A stretch of 64,000 nt of DNA from NCBI GenBank assembly GCA_019873645.1, contig JAIOAX010000024.1:1-64000 (forward strand), read 5' to 3'. Shown piece after piece: positions 34,580 to 44,645 of this stretch. The notes beneath the pieces were generated by a model that worked only from the letters and a program-made list of their open reading frames with translations, was not told the origin of the DNA and did no database searches. This DNA is from Chloroflexota bacterium. GTDB taxonomy: Bacteria; Chloroflexota; Anaerolineae; B4-G1; SLSP01. The translations under genes and the position numbers were made by a program. Numbering within the stretch: position 1 is the stretch's first letter; each line of letters starts with the position of its first letter.

Positions 34580-36625
34580 ATGGTTATGAAGAACCCCCGC
34601 AAAGGTGCCGGCACGCTCCGAGCGTGGCGCCGCTCACACATACTTCTCATGTTGATCATGATCCTGGCGTGTGGACTCCGTTTTGAGCGTCCCACACTGG
34701 TCGAATTCAAGCGCGACGAGGCGACGGTGGCGCGGCTGGCGCAGGCAATTGCCTACGAGGGCTATCGGCCGGCCGTCGGCGTGGATGCTTCGATGGGCAT
34801 GGATAATTTTCCGCTTACTCTATACTTGATGGCGCTGCCTGTCCGGCTGTGGCCCGACCCGCTTGCCGTAGTACTGTTCACCCTGTTACTTAACGCGATA
34901 GCCGTCTGGGGCTGCTACGCCTTCGGGAGAGTCTATTTCGGCGAGCGCGTTGGCCTTATGGCCGCATTGCTCTTTGCCGTCAATCCCTGGGCCGTGCTCT
35001 ATGCCCGCAAAATTTGGTGCGAAAGCATGCCCTGGGCCACGTTGATCTTCATTGTTGCGCTATTCGCCGTGTTTGTCAAAGGTCGGCGACGCTTCCTGGT
35101 GCTTGCCTGCCTCAGCACTGCTGTCATGGTCGGCCTGCACCTCAGCGGTCTGGCAGCCATTTTGATTTTGGGACTGGCTATCCTGTTGTATCGGGATCAA
35201 GTCTCACCTCAAGCACTGGTGCTGGGGGCGTTGGCGGCCTTGCTCGCCGTCAGTCCATATCTTTTTCATGATGCCCGTAACGGTTGGGAGAATCTGCATC
35301 GCGCCTTCAACTATGCCGGTGGAGGCGGAACATTTTCTTGGGACGCGGTACGTTACGCCTTGATGCTCGCCACAAGCTATGGGATTTCAGGGCAGGCCGG
35401 GGCGTTCCACACCAAATTCCAGACAAGCATCCCCAATTTGTGGTGGATGAACGCCGTGATGATTGGGCTATTAGTCCTGGGGTGGCTCTATGCGCTGTTT
35501 CAGACATTCCGAGGTGAGACAAAAGCGCAACGGCGCAGCTTTGGATTGCTGCTGCTGTGGTTCTGCGTCCCTGTCGCGTTACAACTCAAGCCCAGTACAC
35601 CGACGCAGCCACATTACTTCATCATCCTGTATCCGGTGCAATTTTTGCTCATCGCCATTCTGCTGGCACGTGGATTGGAACGTCTGCCCAGACCGACAAT
35701 CTCATTAGGAGCGTTCAAATGCAGCCTGGCGGTAGCCGTCCTGAGCGTGGGGTTATGCGTGTGGTGCGTCTGGCAGATAGCCGTGACTTATCAACTGCAC
35801 AACTTTATGGTCACGCATCCTTCAACCGGCGGCTATGGCATTCCGTTGCGCTACACCCGCGCGGCGGCGCAGAACGCAAAGGCGCTCGCGGGCGGCGCGG
35901 AAATCATCGTCATCGGCGAGAGTAACCGCCCGTTTGTGACCGAGACGCCCACAGTTTTCGAGGCGCTGCTCTTCGGGACGCCGCACCGCTTCACCGATGG
36001 ACGCGCGGCGCTGCCCGTGCCCGAAGGTACACGCACTGTCTATCTCGTCGGCCCGCTGTACGAGGCAACCGGCGGCGCGCTTGCGCCCGTGCTGCAACGT
36101 CTGACCGCCTGGGATTCTGTGCGCGCCGGCCCGGTCACGCGGCTGGCAGATGGCGTGACGTATCGCACCTTCGTCCGTGAGAGCGCGACACGCGATGAGA
36201 TCGTCGCCGGAATGCAGCCGTTGGCAGAGGGGATTCCCTTCGCCAACAATGTCGTCTTTGCAGCATACGAAGCGCCGATGACCATTCGAGCGGGGCAACA
36301 GTTCACGGTCTGGCTGGCATGGTGGTTGCGCGGCCTGCCACCGGCCGGCATGGACTATCATTTCACGGTGCAGTTGCTGGATGAAGAGGGCAATTTACGC
36401 GCGCAAGATGACCACGCTGCCTTTCCGGCGGATTACTGGCGCAGTGGCGATCTGGTCTTGAGCCGGTTTGTTATCCCCGTCCCTGCCGACCTCCAGGCCG
36501 GCGACTATCACCTGCACGCCGGGATGTACAGCTTCCCGGAGATTACCGGTGTGCCGGTCGTGAACGCTCAAGGGAGGCCGGTTGATGCCGGGGTAAGCCT
36601 GGGAACCCTGATGAACCATCCCTAG
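34580..36625 (+). CDS. GT39-family membrane glycosyltransferase, copy 1
   Basis: This 681-aa polytopic membrane protein is like protein-mannosyl- and ArnT-type transferases that use lipid-linked sugars. The first loop has the [12 protein letters not shown] motif with the conserved acidic pair. About ten hydrophobic segments reach to residue 430. A soluble beta-rich C-terminal domain follows ([23 protein letters not shown]). The ATG at 34580 follows GAGGAAGG; a second ATG lies two codons on. It diverges from glgC. The C-terminal domain resembles that of the second GT39-like gene at 47.4 kb. The acceptor is unknown, possibly cell-surface glycan or protein. Confidence 0.85.
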   Translation: MVMKNPRKGAGTLRAWRRSHILLMLIMILACGLRFERPTLVEFKRDEATVARLAQAIAYEGYRPAVGVDASMGMDNFPLTLYLMALPVRLWPDPLAVVLFTLLLNAIAVWGCYAFGRVYFGERVGLMAALLFAVNPWAVLYARKIWCESMPWATLIFIVALFAVFVKGRRRFLVLACLSTAVMVGLHLSGLAAILILGLAILLYRDQVSPQALVLGALAALLAVSPYLFHDARNGWENLHRAFNYAGGGGTFSWDAVRYALMLATSYGISGQAGAFHTKFQTSIPNLWWMNAVMIGLLVLGWLYALFQTFRGETKAQRRSFGLLLLWFCVPVALQLKPSTPTQPHYFIILYPVQFLLIAILLARGLERLPRPTISLGAFKCSLAVAVLSVGLCVWCVWQIAVTYQLHNFMVTHPSTGGYGIPLRYTRAAAQNAKALAGGAEIIVIGESNRPFVTETPTVFEALLFGTPHRFTDGRAALPVPEGTRTVYLVGPLYEATGGALAPVLQRLTAWDSVRAGPVTRLADGVTYRTFVRESATRDEIVAGMQPLAEGIPFANNVVFAAYEAPMTIRAGQQFTVWLAWWLRGLPPAGMDYHFTVQLLDEEGNLRAQDDHAAFPADYWRSGDLVLSRFVIPVPADLQAGDYHLHAGMYSFPEITGVPVVNAQGRPVDAGVSLGTLMNHP

Positions 36626-36627
36626 AC

Positions 36628-36663
36628 AAAAAAGACGGTAGCCAGCTCCCCTGTCTACCGTCT
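36628..36663 (-). terminator. Terminator of the mrp gene
   Basis: On the minus strand a 9-bp stem (36655-36663 with 36633-36641) is followed by a run of T (36628-36633). It lies between the convergent GT39-like and mrp genes. Confidence 0.8.
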
Positions 36664-36687
36664 CCCGTTTCCCGTCTACTGTCTACC

Positions 36688-37767
36688 CTAGTGCTTATGC
36701 GGCTCCGGCACAGATGCAATCACCTCACCGACAACCGCGACCAGCGGAGCAAATTCGCCGTTGGCGTACGCTTCGATCTGCCCGGCGTCGCCGAGACGCG
36801 CCATTTCGGGATCCAGACCCAGCTTGCCCAGGAAGCGTGTGTTGAAGGCGTGTGCCATTTCCTCGGTGTTGCCTTTGCCGAACAACTCAAAACGCTCGCC
36901 ACACTTGGGGCAGGTGACGTAGCTCATGTTCTCCACGACGCCGATGAGGGGGATGTTGAGATGCGCAGCCATGTTGGCGGCCTTGCGCACGACCATCTCC
37001 GCTAAATCCTGCGGCGATGTGACCAGCACGATGCCCGTGACCGGCAGGCTTTGCATGACCGTCAGCGCGGCGTCGGAGGTCCCAGGGGGCATGTCTACCA
37101 CCAGCGCGTCCAGGTCGCCCCAGAAGACATCGCTCCAGAACTGATTGATGGCGCTGGTGATCAGGGGGCCGCGCCAGATCACGGCGGCATCTTCATCTTC
37201 CAGCATCAGGTTGATGGACATAAGCTTGATGCCCGTGGAAGTTTGCGGCGGCATGATGCCCAGCGGCGAAGTGGCCGGCGCTTCGCGGACGCCGAACAGT
37301 TTGGGGATGCTTGGCCCGGTGATGTCGGCGTCCAGCACACCCACGCGCAGGCCCTTGCGGCGTAAGCCTACGGCAATCATCGCAGCTACGGTGGATTTCC
37401 CTACTCCGCCCTTGCCGCTCATGACCGCGATCACCGTTTTGACACGGTTAAGGTTGCTGGCGGGGAAGTTGGGCTGCTGGCGGGAGGTTTTTAATACCTC
37501 ACGCAGCCGCGCTTTTTCTTCCTCGTTCATTGTGGTCAGGGCAATTTCGACTTCCAAATCCTCGCCCAGGGCATCCACAGCTTTGGCGGCGTCGGTCGCA
37601 ATGCTATCTTGCAGCGGACAATTCGCCACCGTCAACGCAATGGTTACTTTAATACTTTTCCCCCGGATGCGCACCTGGCGCACCATACCCAAGTCCACGA
37701 TGTTGCGCCGCAATTCGGGATCCATCACCTGGCGCAGGGCATCCATTACTTGTTTTTCGGTTATCAC
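36688..37767 (-). CDS. mrp: Mrp/NBP35-type iron-sulfur carrier ATPase
   Basis: This 359-aa cytoplasmic P-loop ATPase delivers Fe-S clusters to apoproteins. It has an N-terminal MIP18/DUF59 domain (QVMDPELRRNIVDLGMV, about 1-80), a deviant Walker A GKGGVGKS (118-125), DALVVDMPPGTSD, and the cluster-binding CPKC near residue 270. The start is GTG at 37765-37767, placed 7 nt after AGGAGG. Longer open frame upstream is only translated repeat. Peptide deformylase lies upstream on the same strand. Confidence 0.94.
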   Translation of the reverse strand: MITEKQVMDALRQVMDPELRRNIVDLGMVRQVRIRGKSIKVTIALTVANCPLQDSIATDAAKAVDALGEDLEVEIALTTMNEEEKARLREVLKTSRQQPNFPASNLNRVKTVIAVMSGKGGVGKSTVAAMIAVGLRRKGLRVGVLDADITGPSIPKLFGVREAPATSPLGIMPPQTSTGIKLMSINLMLEDEDAAVIWRGPLITSAINQFWSDVFWGDLDALVVDMPPGTSDAALTVMQSLPVTGIVLVTSPQDLAEMVVRKAANMAAHLNIPLIGVVENMSYVTCPKCGERFELFGKGNTEEMAHAFNTRFLGKLGLDPEMARLGDAGQIEAYANGEFAPLVAVVGEVIASVPEPHKH

Positions 37768-37789
37768 GTAGAGCCTCCTGAAAGAATCA

Positions 37790-37885
37790 GCGAATGAGCG
37801 AATGAGCGAATCAGCGAATGAGCGAATCAGCGAATGAGCGAATCGGCGAATCCCCCACAACCCACAACCTACAACCCACAACCCT
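37790..37885. repeat. Short-word repeat tract GAATGAGC/GAATCAGC
   Basis: GAATGAGC, GAATCAGC and ACAACC words fill the gap between mrp and def. They resemble the tract at 43255-43356 and the coding tract near 48425-48465. Confidence 0.85.
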
Positions 37886-38441
37886 ATTCCAGGGCGGCGG
37901 TCGTTTTGCGGCGGCGGGCATCCTCGGCTTCGACTTGCTCTTCTTCGCCGGGTTTGACTTCCCAGATGCGATCCGGAGCTACCAGGCGGTCGGTGTAGAG
38001 GATGCCGTTGCAATGGTCAATCTCATGTTGGAAGACACGCGCCAGGAACCCGCGCGGACGGAAGCGAAACGGTTTGCCGTGGCGGTCCAGGCCGCGCACC
38101 ACGATTTCGGTGGCGCGTTCGACTTCACCGGCATAGCCGGGGACGGAGAGGCAACCTTCGGTACCGACCTCGGTTTCCTTGCCGGTTTTGACAATCTCCG
38201 GGTTGAGAACTACAAAGAGCTTGCCGCTGTTGGGATCGTCTTCGTCTTCCGGCGTTTCGATCACGATCAGCCGCACCGGCTCGCCCACCTGCACTGCTGC
38301 CAGTCCCACACCGTTGGCGGTCTCCATTGTTTCAATCATGTCGCGGATCAGCTCGCGCAGCTCAGGCGTCACTCTTTCCACCGGACGCGAGCGGACGCGC
38401 AAACGCGGATCCCCCACAGTAACAATTTCTCGCAAAGCCAT
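37884..38441 (-). CDS. def: Peptide deformylase
   Basis: This 185-aa metalloenzyme removes the formyl group from new N-terminal methionines. All three motifs are intact: GVGLAAVQVG (44-53), EGCLSVPG with metal ligand Cys97, and QHEIDHCNG with His139, Glu140 and His143. The insert EDEDDPNSGK and the acidic tail EEEQVEAEDARRRK are longer than in the E. coli enzyme. A GGAGGTG site precedes the ATG. Confidence 0.97.
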   Translation of the reverse strand: MALREIVTVGDPRLRVRSRPVERVTPELRELIRDMIETMETANGVGLAAVQVGEPVRLIVIETPEDEDDPNSGKLFVVLNPEIVKTGKETEVGTEGCLSVPGYAGEVERATEIVVRGLDRHGKPFRFRPRGFLARVFQHEIDHCNGILYTDRLVAPDRIWEVKPGEEEQVEAEDARRRKTTAALE

Positions 38442-38456
38442 AACACCTCCAAAATT

Positions 38457-38491
38457 CAGCCCCTCGAAGCGTGAAAACCTTCAGGGGCTGG
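38457..38491 (-). terminator. Hairpin between the cNMP/PH gene and def
   Basis: CAGCCCCT plus GAAG and the matching CTTC plus AGGGGCTG form a stem with a short asymmetry, followed on the minus strand by AATTTTGG. It may end transcription from the upstream gene or act as a leader structure for def. Confidence 0.5.
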
Positions 38492-38515
38492 TCAACACGG
38501 CTATTTTACCACATT

Positions 38516-40609
38516 TCAGACGCTTTCTTTACGCAGGTTGTCGTAGGTGGCGAACCAGCTCAGCAATTCATCCTGCCGCCGCGTGGCCTCGATCTGCCGT
38601 TGCCGTTGGGTGTAGGCATACTGGCGGTCAGAAATCAACGCACGCACTTTGGCCGGGTAGCGCACCCAACGCAGCTCGAAACGCCCTTCTTTGCCGGCCA
38701 TCTCAAACTGTACATGTCCGAATTTGAAGAACTGTCCCCAGAATCCCGGCACCTGGAAGCTCAAGTTTTGGATGCGATCCAGGCGCGCTTCACGCCGTGA
38801 CTCGCGTAACAGCAACGGTTTTTGTTCAACCAAAATTACGTGGCTTGGTGTAATCTGCACGTAGTCATTGCGCCAGTCTTCCACAAACCACAGCAAGACG
38901 CCCAACAGGATGGTCTCGACGGCCAGCCAAAGCACGACCCATATATCCAGGTGGGGATGATCCTGGAGCCTAAAAAGATAGGCGCCGCCGCCGATGGTCA
39001 TGATCAACATAGGGATAAAAACGCCCAGGTAACGTAACAGGCCGGGGAACCAGAAGCGTCGCAACACGACCGTGCCGCCACCTTCAGTCTCCAACCACGA
39101 GGGCGGGAAAAGGTATTCCCACAACCAGCTAAACGGCAGCAGAAACCACCAGCGGTGGCGCGGAGCAGGCGAAGCAGGCAAGGTCTTGCTCGGCGGCGGG
39201 GCGGGTGATTTTTCGATTTTGAGCCGGCGCGCCAGCAGATCGCGGATCTGACCACGTGCCCGCAGCAGGTCGCGTGCCCGCGAACGCTCGATCTGTTGAA
39301 AGATCAAAGCCCGCAACCGCGACGGGTCCGGGATGTTGTCCATATCAATGTTCACCGTTTCACCGGCGGTCTGCAAGGCCAGGTTGCCGTAGTTGAGGAT
39401 GTTAGCCGATAGTCCAGAACGCACTTCATAAATATCCTGGATGCTGTCAAGCGCGCACTCCTCGGAATGGACGGCAAACGGCCATTCACGCTCGATGTGC
39501 ACCACACGCTGCGTTGTCAAGACAAAGTAGTCGTCGCGCCAGTTCAGGTAGCGCCAGACGATCACGCCGAACAACGCCACGAGCAAAAGCCCCACGATCA
39601 CCGTCGGTATAGCAGCCCATAGCGAACTGCCCAATGTCAGAAGGAAAGACAACAGTGGCGTCAACAACAGGACAAAGAGCAGGGGAGCGATGATCTGACG
39701 AAACAGCCGTGACCAGTGACGCTGAACGACAAAGACGGTCCATTCATCATCGCGCAACCAGTTGAATTCCCGTGCTTTACGGCGCACATCCACGGCCTCG
39801 GAGACATGCAGACGCCGCCGCAGACGCGGGCGTTCCTTCAACAAAGCGGCAAAATCATCGCGCAGCAGGTAGAGCACCCGCGTTTGCCCATCGGCCGTTG
39901 CCAGTACATCGTGGAAGTCGCCGACCAACAGGCCGGTCTCTCCGGCCACGTCGCCAGCTTTGAGCCATCCCACCTCCTTGACCAGGCCATCAGGATCAAT
40001 TTTCGTGAGCTGGACGCGACCTTCCAACACGATCAACAAGCGGTCGGCAATCTCGCCCTGACGGAAAAGCCATTCGCCATTCCCGTAAACTTGATCATGC
40101 AGCAATGGCGCAACACGGTACAGTTCCAGTTCGGCGCGTTCTTCGCGGAAATCTTGAAACAGGGGGATGGCTTTCAGTGTCGTCACAGCCTGCGTTAGTT
40201 GCAGCGGCCCGGGCACGCTCTGACGCAGATATTCACTCTGGTCATACACCTTAACCAGGTCCCTGAACAATAAAAATAGCAGGTGTGTTTTCTCAACCGT
40301 TACGGCATTGACGTTTTCAGGCTGTTGCACCGTCAATGTCGTGCGGCCAAAAACTTCGCCGGCTTTGAGTTCCGCAATTGGCGTCACGTTGCCGACTTCA
40401 TCCACGCGCGTCAGGTGGATTTTGCCCGCCAGGATGATAAACAGGCGATCCGGTGATTGGTCTTGGGTGAGAACAGACTCTCCGGCCTCGTACACCCGCT
40501 CGCGCACAAAAGGCACCAGACGCATCAGAGCATCTGTAGCAGCAGCATCGGTCAGCCCGCGAAACAGAGGAACTTTGCGTAACTGCGCCAGAACGTCTTG
40601 TGGGTCCAT
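38516..40609 (-). CDS. Membrane protein with two cNMP-binding and two bPH2 domains
   Basis: This is a 697-aa protein with a doubled architecture. Two cyclic-nucleotide-binding-like domains (about 10-130 and 145-265) each have GEVFGRTTL or GDVAGETGLL at the phosphate-cassette position, but lack the consensus R-A of true cAMP binders. Next come a membrane hairpin (about 305-350) and a bPH2 domain (WRDDYFVLTTQRVVHIER). Then a second membrane hairpin (about 530-590) and a second bPH2 domain (WRNDYVQITPSHVILVEQ). The cytoplasmic cNMP domains probably sense a ligand and pass the signal to the membrane module. The partner is unknown. Confidence 0.87.
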   Translation of the reverse strand: MDPQDVLAQLRKVPLFRGLTDAAATDALMRLVPFVRERVYEAGESVLTQDQSPDRLFIILAGKIHLTRVDEVGNVTPIAELKAGEVFGRTTLTVQQPENVNAVTVEKTHLLFLLFRDLVKVYDQSEYLRQSVPGPLQLTQAVTTLKAIPLFQDFREERAELELYRVAPLLHDQVYGNGEWLFRQGEIADRLLIVLEGRVQLTKIDPDGLVKEVGWLKAGDVAGETGLLVGDFHDVLATADGQTRVLYLLRDDFAALLKERPRLRRRLHVSEAVDVRRKAREFNWLRDDEWTVFVVQRHWSRLFRQIIAPLLFVLLLTPLLSFLLTLGSSLWAAIPTVIVGLLLVALFGVIVWRYLNWRDDYFVLTTQRVVHIEREWPFAVHSEECALDSIQDIYEVRSGLSANILNYGNLALQTAGETVNIDMDNIPDPSRLRALIFQQIERSRARDLLRARGQIRDLLARRLKIEKSPAPPPSKTLPASPAPRHRWWFLLPFSWLWEYLFPPSWLETEGGGTVVLRRFWFPGLLRYLGVFIPMLIMTIGGGAYLFRLQDHPHLDIWVVLWLAVETILLGVLLWFVEDWRNDYVQITPSHVILVEQKPLLLRESRREARLDRIQNLSFQVPGFWGQFFKFGHVQFEMAGKEGRFELRWVRYPAKVRALISDRQYAYTQRQRQIEATRRQDELLSWFATYDNLRKESV

Positions 40610-40738
40610 AAGTTTAACCTCTCACCAGACATTATGAGCTATATGCTTCATGAAGCATGCAAAGGCATGTCAACGGATTTGAACGGATGAGCTTTCAATG
40701 ATTGCATACATCCGCTGACTCTCCTGAAAAAAGTCCAA

Positions 40739-40874
40739 TTTACCGCAGAGACGCAAAGAACGCAGAGAAAAAATTAAAGCTCAAATCAATAGAATTAATC
40801 CCGAAATGCCAAAGACTTAATCTTATTGAATTCGATATAAAAATCTTTGCGCCCTCTGTGACTCTGCAGTGAGA
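40739..40874. repeat. Long imperfect inverted repeat in a 350-bp gap
   Basis: TACCGCAGAGACGCAAAGAACGCAGAG (40741-40767) is matched imperfectly in reverse by CTTTGCGCCCTCTGTGACTCTGCAGTGAG (about 40846-40873). The rest of 40610-40959 is CCGCTGA/ATCCGCTGAC words and AT-rich sequence without a gene. Confidence 0.65.
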
Positions 40875-40959
40875 TTTTTTAGTTTTTTCAGTAGACTCAT
40901 CTGCTCAGTCGGCTTAATCCGCTGACCATTTCCAGGACAGATTATAACACGATCCGAAT

Positions 40960-41394
40960 TTATTTTACCGGTGTGACGCCTTTCTTAAGGATGATATTGC
41001 CGTATTTGGCTGTCTCGCCCGTCATCACGACGGCAAATGCCTGTCTAGCGCGTTCGTAGAAGGCGAAGCGTTCGAGGCGGGCAATGGGCGGCGTTCCAGG
41101 CCAGTGCCGATCAATCGCGGCGCGATAGGCAGCTTCGACCGCCGGATCAAGGATGTCGCCGGGGACCGGGGCCATCATCACCACCGGACTGTCCACATAA
41201 GTATCCAGCACAAACAGCGGCAGAATCGCGTCGAGCAAATCGGCGATACGCACCCCATCGGCGCGCAGCACGCGGGCGTTGCAGCTTTCGCCGGGGAAAT
41301 GCGCATCCGCCAGGACGATTTCGTCGCCGTGCCCCATCCGGTACAACGTTGCCAGTAAATCAGGACTGAGTAAAGGAGAAATGCCGACTAACAT
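40960..41394 (-). CDS. fucU: L-fucose mutarotase, FucU/RbsD family
   Basis: This 144-aa cytoplasmic protein interconverts anomers of a free sugar. The family hallmark [14 protein letters not shown] holds the catalytic His. The C-terminus [16 protein letters not shown] matches FucU more than RbsD. A GGAGG site precedes the ATG. The downstream fucosidase at 18-20 kb would supply fucose. No FucI or FucK is in the window. Confidence 0.9.
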   Translation of the reverse strand: MLVGISPLLSPDLLATLYRMGHGDEIVLADAHFPGESCNARVLRADGVRIADLLDAILPLFVLDTYVDSPVVMMAPVPGDILDPAVEAAYRAAIDRHWPGTPPIARLERFAFYERARQAFAVVMTGETAKYGNIILKKGVTPVK

Positions 41395-41445
41395 AGAGAG
41401 CCTCCGTAATTTGGTAATTAGTAATTGGTAATTGGGGATTAGGAA

Positions 41446-43239
41446 TTAGGGAATGGGGAGCGGTACGCCGGTCTCCAAATCCCAGCCGTATTCCGCGTAG
41501 GCGCCGGCCAGAAGTGGTTCCAGGTCGGGGACGTTGCCTTCGGTACCGCCGTCGAGGGGCTGCAGAAGCAGGTCGGGTAAGCGTTCGGCGGCACGGGTCA
41601 AGCCGCGGCGCAGGTTGAGCCGCCGCTTGAGGGCGAGGATGCGCTTGCCCAGCGGCAGTAAATCATCCTGCGTCAATCCCCAACCAGTGACGGCGTTCAA
41701 GGCGGCCAGCAAACGTTCCACGCCAGGATTCTGGAACTGGCACAGGGTTAGCGCATTGTACAGGGTGCGCCATGCCTGTTGCCGGGCGGCGATGCGTCCT
41801 TTCTCCTCCGAGACTTCAAAACGTTCTCCCGGTGTGATGCCCAATTCATAAGCCGGCCCCTGACCGGTATCCACGCCGTACATATCCCCTTGCATGTGGC
41901 ATGCGCCGCGCGGCGAGAGCGCATAGATAGCGGCCATCGCACTGAACGCGCGCGGGTCGTGCATGGGGACTTCGAGTTTGTTGACGACGGCCGCCAATTC
42001 CGGCGCGCCGAATCGCTTTGCCAGGGCATAACTGCCATCGGCCAGCAACGCGCCGAACCCTTCGCGGCGCGCCATCATCTCCAACAGGCGATGTACCATC
42101 GCGGCGTCGCCGTAATGAATCTCCAAGCCGCCGGTATCCGCAGAAGTGAGTAAGCCGCGCGCGAACAATTCGCAGGCCAGCGCGATGGTTGCGCCCGCGC
42201 TGATGGTGTCCAGCCCGTAGAGGTTGCACAGGTGCCCGGCATAGATGACGGCCTCCAGATCGGCGATCAGCACCAGCGAGCCAAGCGCACCGAGCGTCTC
42301 GTATTCGGGGCCGTCCACCTTATCTACGCCGTAAGAAGGAGCGCGCGTCTCACGTCCACAGGCAATGGGACAGCGGTAACAGGCCAGCGTGCGGTTCTGG
42401 TAGTTATCAAGCATCAGGATGCCGGAGAGGTTACTGCCTTCGTCCCAGGTGCCCTGTTGGTAATAGCGGATGGGCATGTCGCCGTACATCAACGCCATGT
42501 CTACATAGCCGGCCGTCCCGGCCATGCGGATCGAAGCGGCAGCCATGTCATCTTCCACACCGGCAATGATTGCCTTCGCCAGCGCGTTAAGCGTTTGGGC
42601 GTCGGCGACCGGCACCCTGGCCTTACCGCGTACCCCGATAGCCTTGAGTTTTTTCGCACCCATGACCGCGCCCATGCCGGTACGCCCGGCAGCGCGCCCG
42701 TGATCGTTCATCACCGCCGCCATTGCCGCCAGGTTCTCGCCGGCCGGCCCGATGCAGGCCACGCGCGCGCGGCTCTCCCCCATCAGCTCGCGGACACATT
42801 TCTGCGTCGTGTAACTATCCAATCCCCATACATCGGCCGCTTCATACAGGGTGGCTTCGCCCTCGATAATAGAAAGCCAGACGGGACAAGCGGATTTGCC
42901 GGTAATGATAATGCCGTCGTAGCCCGCGAAGCGTAACTCCGGCCCGAAGAAGCCGCCGCTGTTGGCCTCGCCCCACAGGCCGGTCGCCGGGGAGAGCGCG
43001 CCTACGCTGTAGCGCCCCGCCGACGGCATGGCCGTGCCCACCAGCGGGCCGGTCATGAAGATGAGCGGATTTTCGGCCCCCAGCGGATCGGTATCCGCCG
43101 TGACCATATCATAAGCATAGCGCGCCGCCAGCCCACTCCCGCCGACGAACTCACGGGCGTATGCTTCATTCAGCGGTTCATCCCATACCGTCCCCGCCGT
43201 CAAGTCCACACGTAGAATTTTGCCCATATAGCCGTGCAT
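41446..43239 (-). CDS. Aldehyde:ferredoxin oxidoreductase (tungstoenzyme family)
   Basis: This 597-aa AOR oxidises aldehydes to acids with ferredoxin, using a tungsten or molybdenum bispterin and a [4Fe-4S] cluster. Motifs are the N-terminal GKILRVDLT and GGSGLAARYAYD, the pterin-binding segments, the cluster residues CYRCPIAC, and the C-terminal LALKRRLNLRRGL helix. A GGGAGAGGG site precedes the ATG. The neighbouring iron alcohol dehydrogenase and FucU suggest handling of lactaldehyde or similar aldehydes from deoxysugars. An anaerobic or microaerobic lifestyle fits. Confidence 0.93.
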   Translation of the reverse strand: MHGYMGKILRVDLTAGTVWDEPLNEAYAREFVGGSGLAARYAYDMVTADTDPLGAENPLIFMTGPLVGTAMPSAGRYSVGALSPATGLWGEANSGGFFGPELRFAGYDGIIITGKSACPVWLSIIEGEATLYEAADVWGLDSYTTQKCVRELMGESRARVACIGPAGENLAAMAAVMNDHGRAAGRTGMGAVMGAKKLKAIGVRGKARVPVADAQTLNALAKAIIAGVEDDMAAASIRMAGTAGYVDMALMYGDMPIRYYQQGTWDEGSNLSGILMLDNYQNRTLACYRCPIACGRETRAPSYGVDKVDGPEYETLGALGSLVLIADLEAVIYAGHLCNLYGLDTISAGATIALACELFARGLLTSADTGGLEIHYGDAAMVHRLLEMMARREGFGALLADGSYALAKRFGAPELAAVVNKLEVPMHDPRAFSAMAAIYALSPRGACHMQGDMYGVDTGQGPAYELGITPGERFEVSEEKGRIAARQQAWRTLYNALTLCQFQNPGVERLLAALNAVTGWGLTQDDLLPLGKRILALKRRLNLRRGLTRAAERLPDLLLQPLDGGTEGNVPDLEPLLAGAYAEYGWDLETGVPLPIP

Positions 43240-43254
43240 AACCCTCTCCCTTCG

Positions 43255-43356
43255 AATCGGCGAATGAGTGAATCAGCAAATGTGTGAATCAGCGAATCAG
43301 CAAATCAGCAAATCAGCAAATGACCTCATTCGCTCATTCTTTTATTCGCTCATTCA
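43255..43356. repeat. Short-word repeat tract GAATCAGC/AAATCAGC
   Basis: This AT-rich tract of GAATGAGTGAATCAGC and CAAATCAG words lies between the alcohol dehydrogenase stop and the AOR start. Its 3' part reads ATTCGCTCATTC, the reverse complement of the words. Confidence 0.8.
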
Positions 43357-44517
43357 AAAATCTATGCTTTTGCCATCGTAGGCGTACTCGAAGAGGCGCT
43401 GCAACTCCGCGTAATCGGGACTACGCGCAGCGGTCATCATCGAGGCGTCGTTAAAAGCGCGCTCCATAAGATCATCAATGCGCGCAGTAAATGTTTCGCG
43501 GTCAATCCCCAGGCCGGCGATGTGGGTGGGATTGCCGACGGATTCACACAGGCGGCAGATCGCGGCTGCCAGCGAGAAGGCAGCTTCGCGCTCATCGTCG
43601 CCGGCAAGGCCCAGGTAACGCGCCAGATCCGCGAAACGTTCCGGGGCTGCGGCGGCGATGTACTCGATGGTATACGGGAGAAGCAAGCCCACCGCGCGCC
43701 CATGGGGGATGTGAAAGACGGCGCCGAGCGCGTGGCCAGTCGCATGCGCCATTGAAGCCAGCGCGTTGCCGAAGCCCAGGCCAGCGGCAGTCGCGGCGTT
43801 GTGCAGCCGTTCGCGGGCTTCCGCGTCGCTGCCATCGGCCACGGCGCGGGGCAAGTAGGTGAAGATTTTCTTTGCCGCATCAAGGCACAGGCCGTCGGTC
43901 AGGTCGGTGTGCCAGGTGCAGGTGTAGCCCTCAATTGCATGCGTGAGGGCGTCCAGGCCGGTATCGGCGGTCAAGCGCGGCGGCATCCCCATGACCATGG
44001 CCGGGTCAACGATTGCCAGGTCGGCGATATTCTCGCGGTTGCCCAGGCTCAGCTTGCGTTGCTCGGCGGTGTCCGTGAGAACGATGGCCCACGTGACCTC
44101 GGCGCCGGTGCCGCTGGTGGTGGGAATGGTGATGAAGCGCGCTTTGCGGCGCAGGTTGAGTTCCACCATCGGGTTGATGTCCGCCGGTTCGAGGTCCGGG
44201 CGTTCGTACAGAACCCATATAGCCTTTGCGGCATCCATGACCGAGCCGCCGCCGACCGCGATGATCCAATCGGGCGCGTACAGCAGCGCCAGACGCGCCC
44301 CGGCGAGGGCCGTCTCGATGCTCGGATCGGGTTCTACGGTGTCGAATATCCGGTAGCTAAGGCCGGCCCTGTGTAAATGGGCGGTCACTTTGTCGACCAG
44401 GCCCACCTGGATCAGCGTTGGATCTGTGACCAACAGCGCCCGCTGGCCACGGATCTCGTCAAGCGCATCCAGCGCCCCTTCGCCAAACACAATCTGCGGA
44501 GAAACAAAGTACCACAT
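43354..44517 (-). CDS. Iron-containing alcohol dehydrogenase
   Basis: This 387-aa group III alcohol dehydrogenase, FucO-like, interconverts alcohols and aldehydes with NAD(P). GGGSVMDAAKA binds the nucleotide; ITIPTTSGTGAEVTW and DTGLDALTHAIEGY precede the metal ligands. His residues in SMAHATGHALG and HIPHGRAVGLLLP complete the iron site. A GGAGGG site lies before the ATG. The ORF is followed 114 bp downstream by AOR on the same strand, so the two may act on the same aldehyde. Confidence 0.93.
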   Translation of the reverse strand: MWYFVSPQIVFGEGALDALDEIRGQRALLVTDPTLIQVGLVDKVTAHLHRAGLSYRIFDTVEPDPSIETALAGARLALLYAPDWIIAVGGGSVMDAAKAIWVLYERPDLEPADINPMVELNLRRKARFITIPTTSGTGAEVTWAIVLTDTAEQRKLSLGNRENIADLAIVDPAMVMGMPPRLTADTGLDALTHAIEGYTCTWHTDLTDGLCLDAAKKIFTYLPRAVADGSDAEARERLHNAATAAGLGFGNALASMAHATGHALGAVFHIPHGRAVGLLLPYTIEYIAAAAPERFADLARYLGLAGDDEREAAFSLAAAICRLCESVGNPTHIAGLGIDRETFTARIDDLMERAFNDASMMTAARSPDYAELQRLFEYAYDGKSIDF

Positions 44518-44524
44518 TGTTACC

Positions 44525-44645
44525 CTCCTGGGATAGTCAGATAGTCTGATAGTCGTCAGTCGGATAGTCTACACTGCAATCGGAAGAATCCCTTTAATTC
44601 ACTGACAAATAGCTAACCACTGACGGCTGATCGCTGACCGCTAAT
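44525..44645. repeat. Short-word repeat tract GATAGTC/GACGGCTGATC
   Basis: GATAGTCAGATAGTCTGATAGTC at the left and CACTGACGGCTGATCGCTGACCGCTAA at the right fill the gap between the SCP2 and alcohol dehydrogenase genes. Confidence 0.8.

Noticed and set aside
37768-38013. N-terminal extension of the Mrp protein (RSFADSLIRSFADS)
   Set aside because: It is translated repeat words and lies before AGGAGG; the GTG at 37765-37767 is the start.
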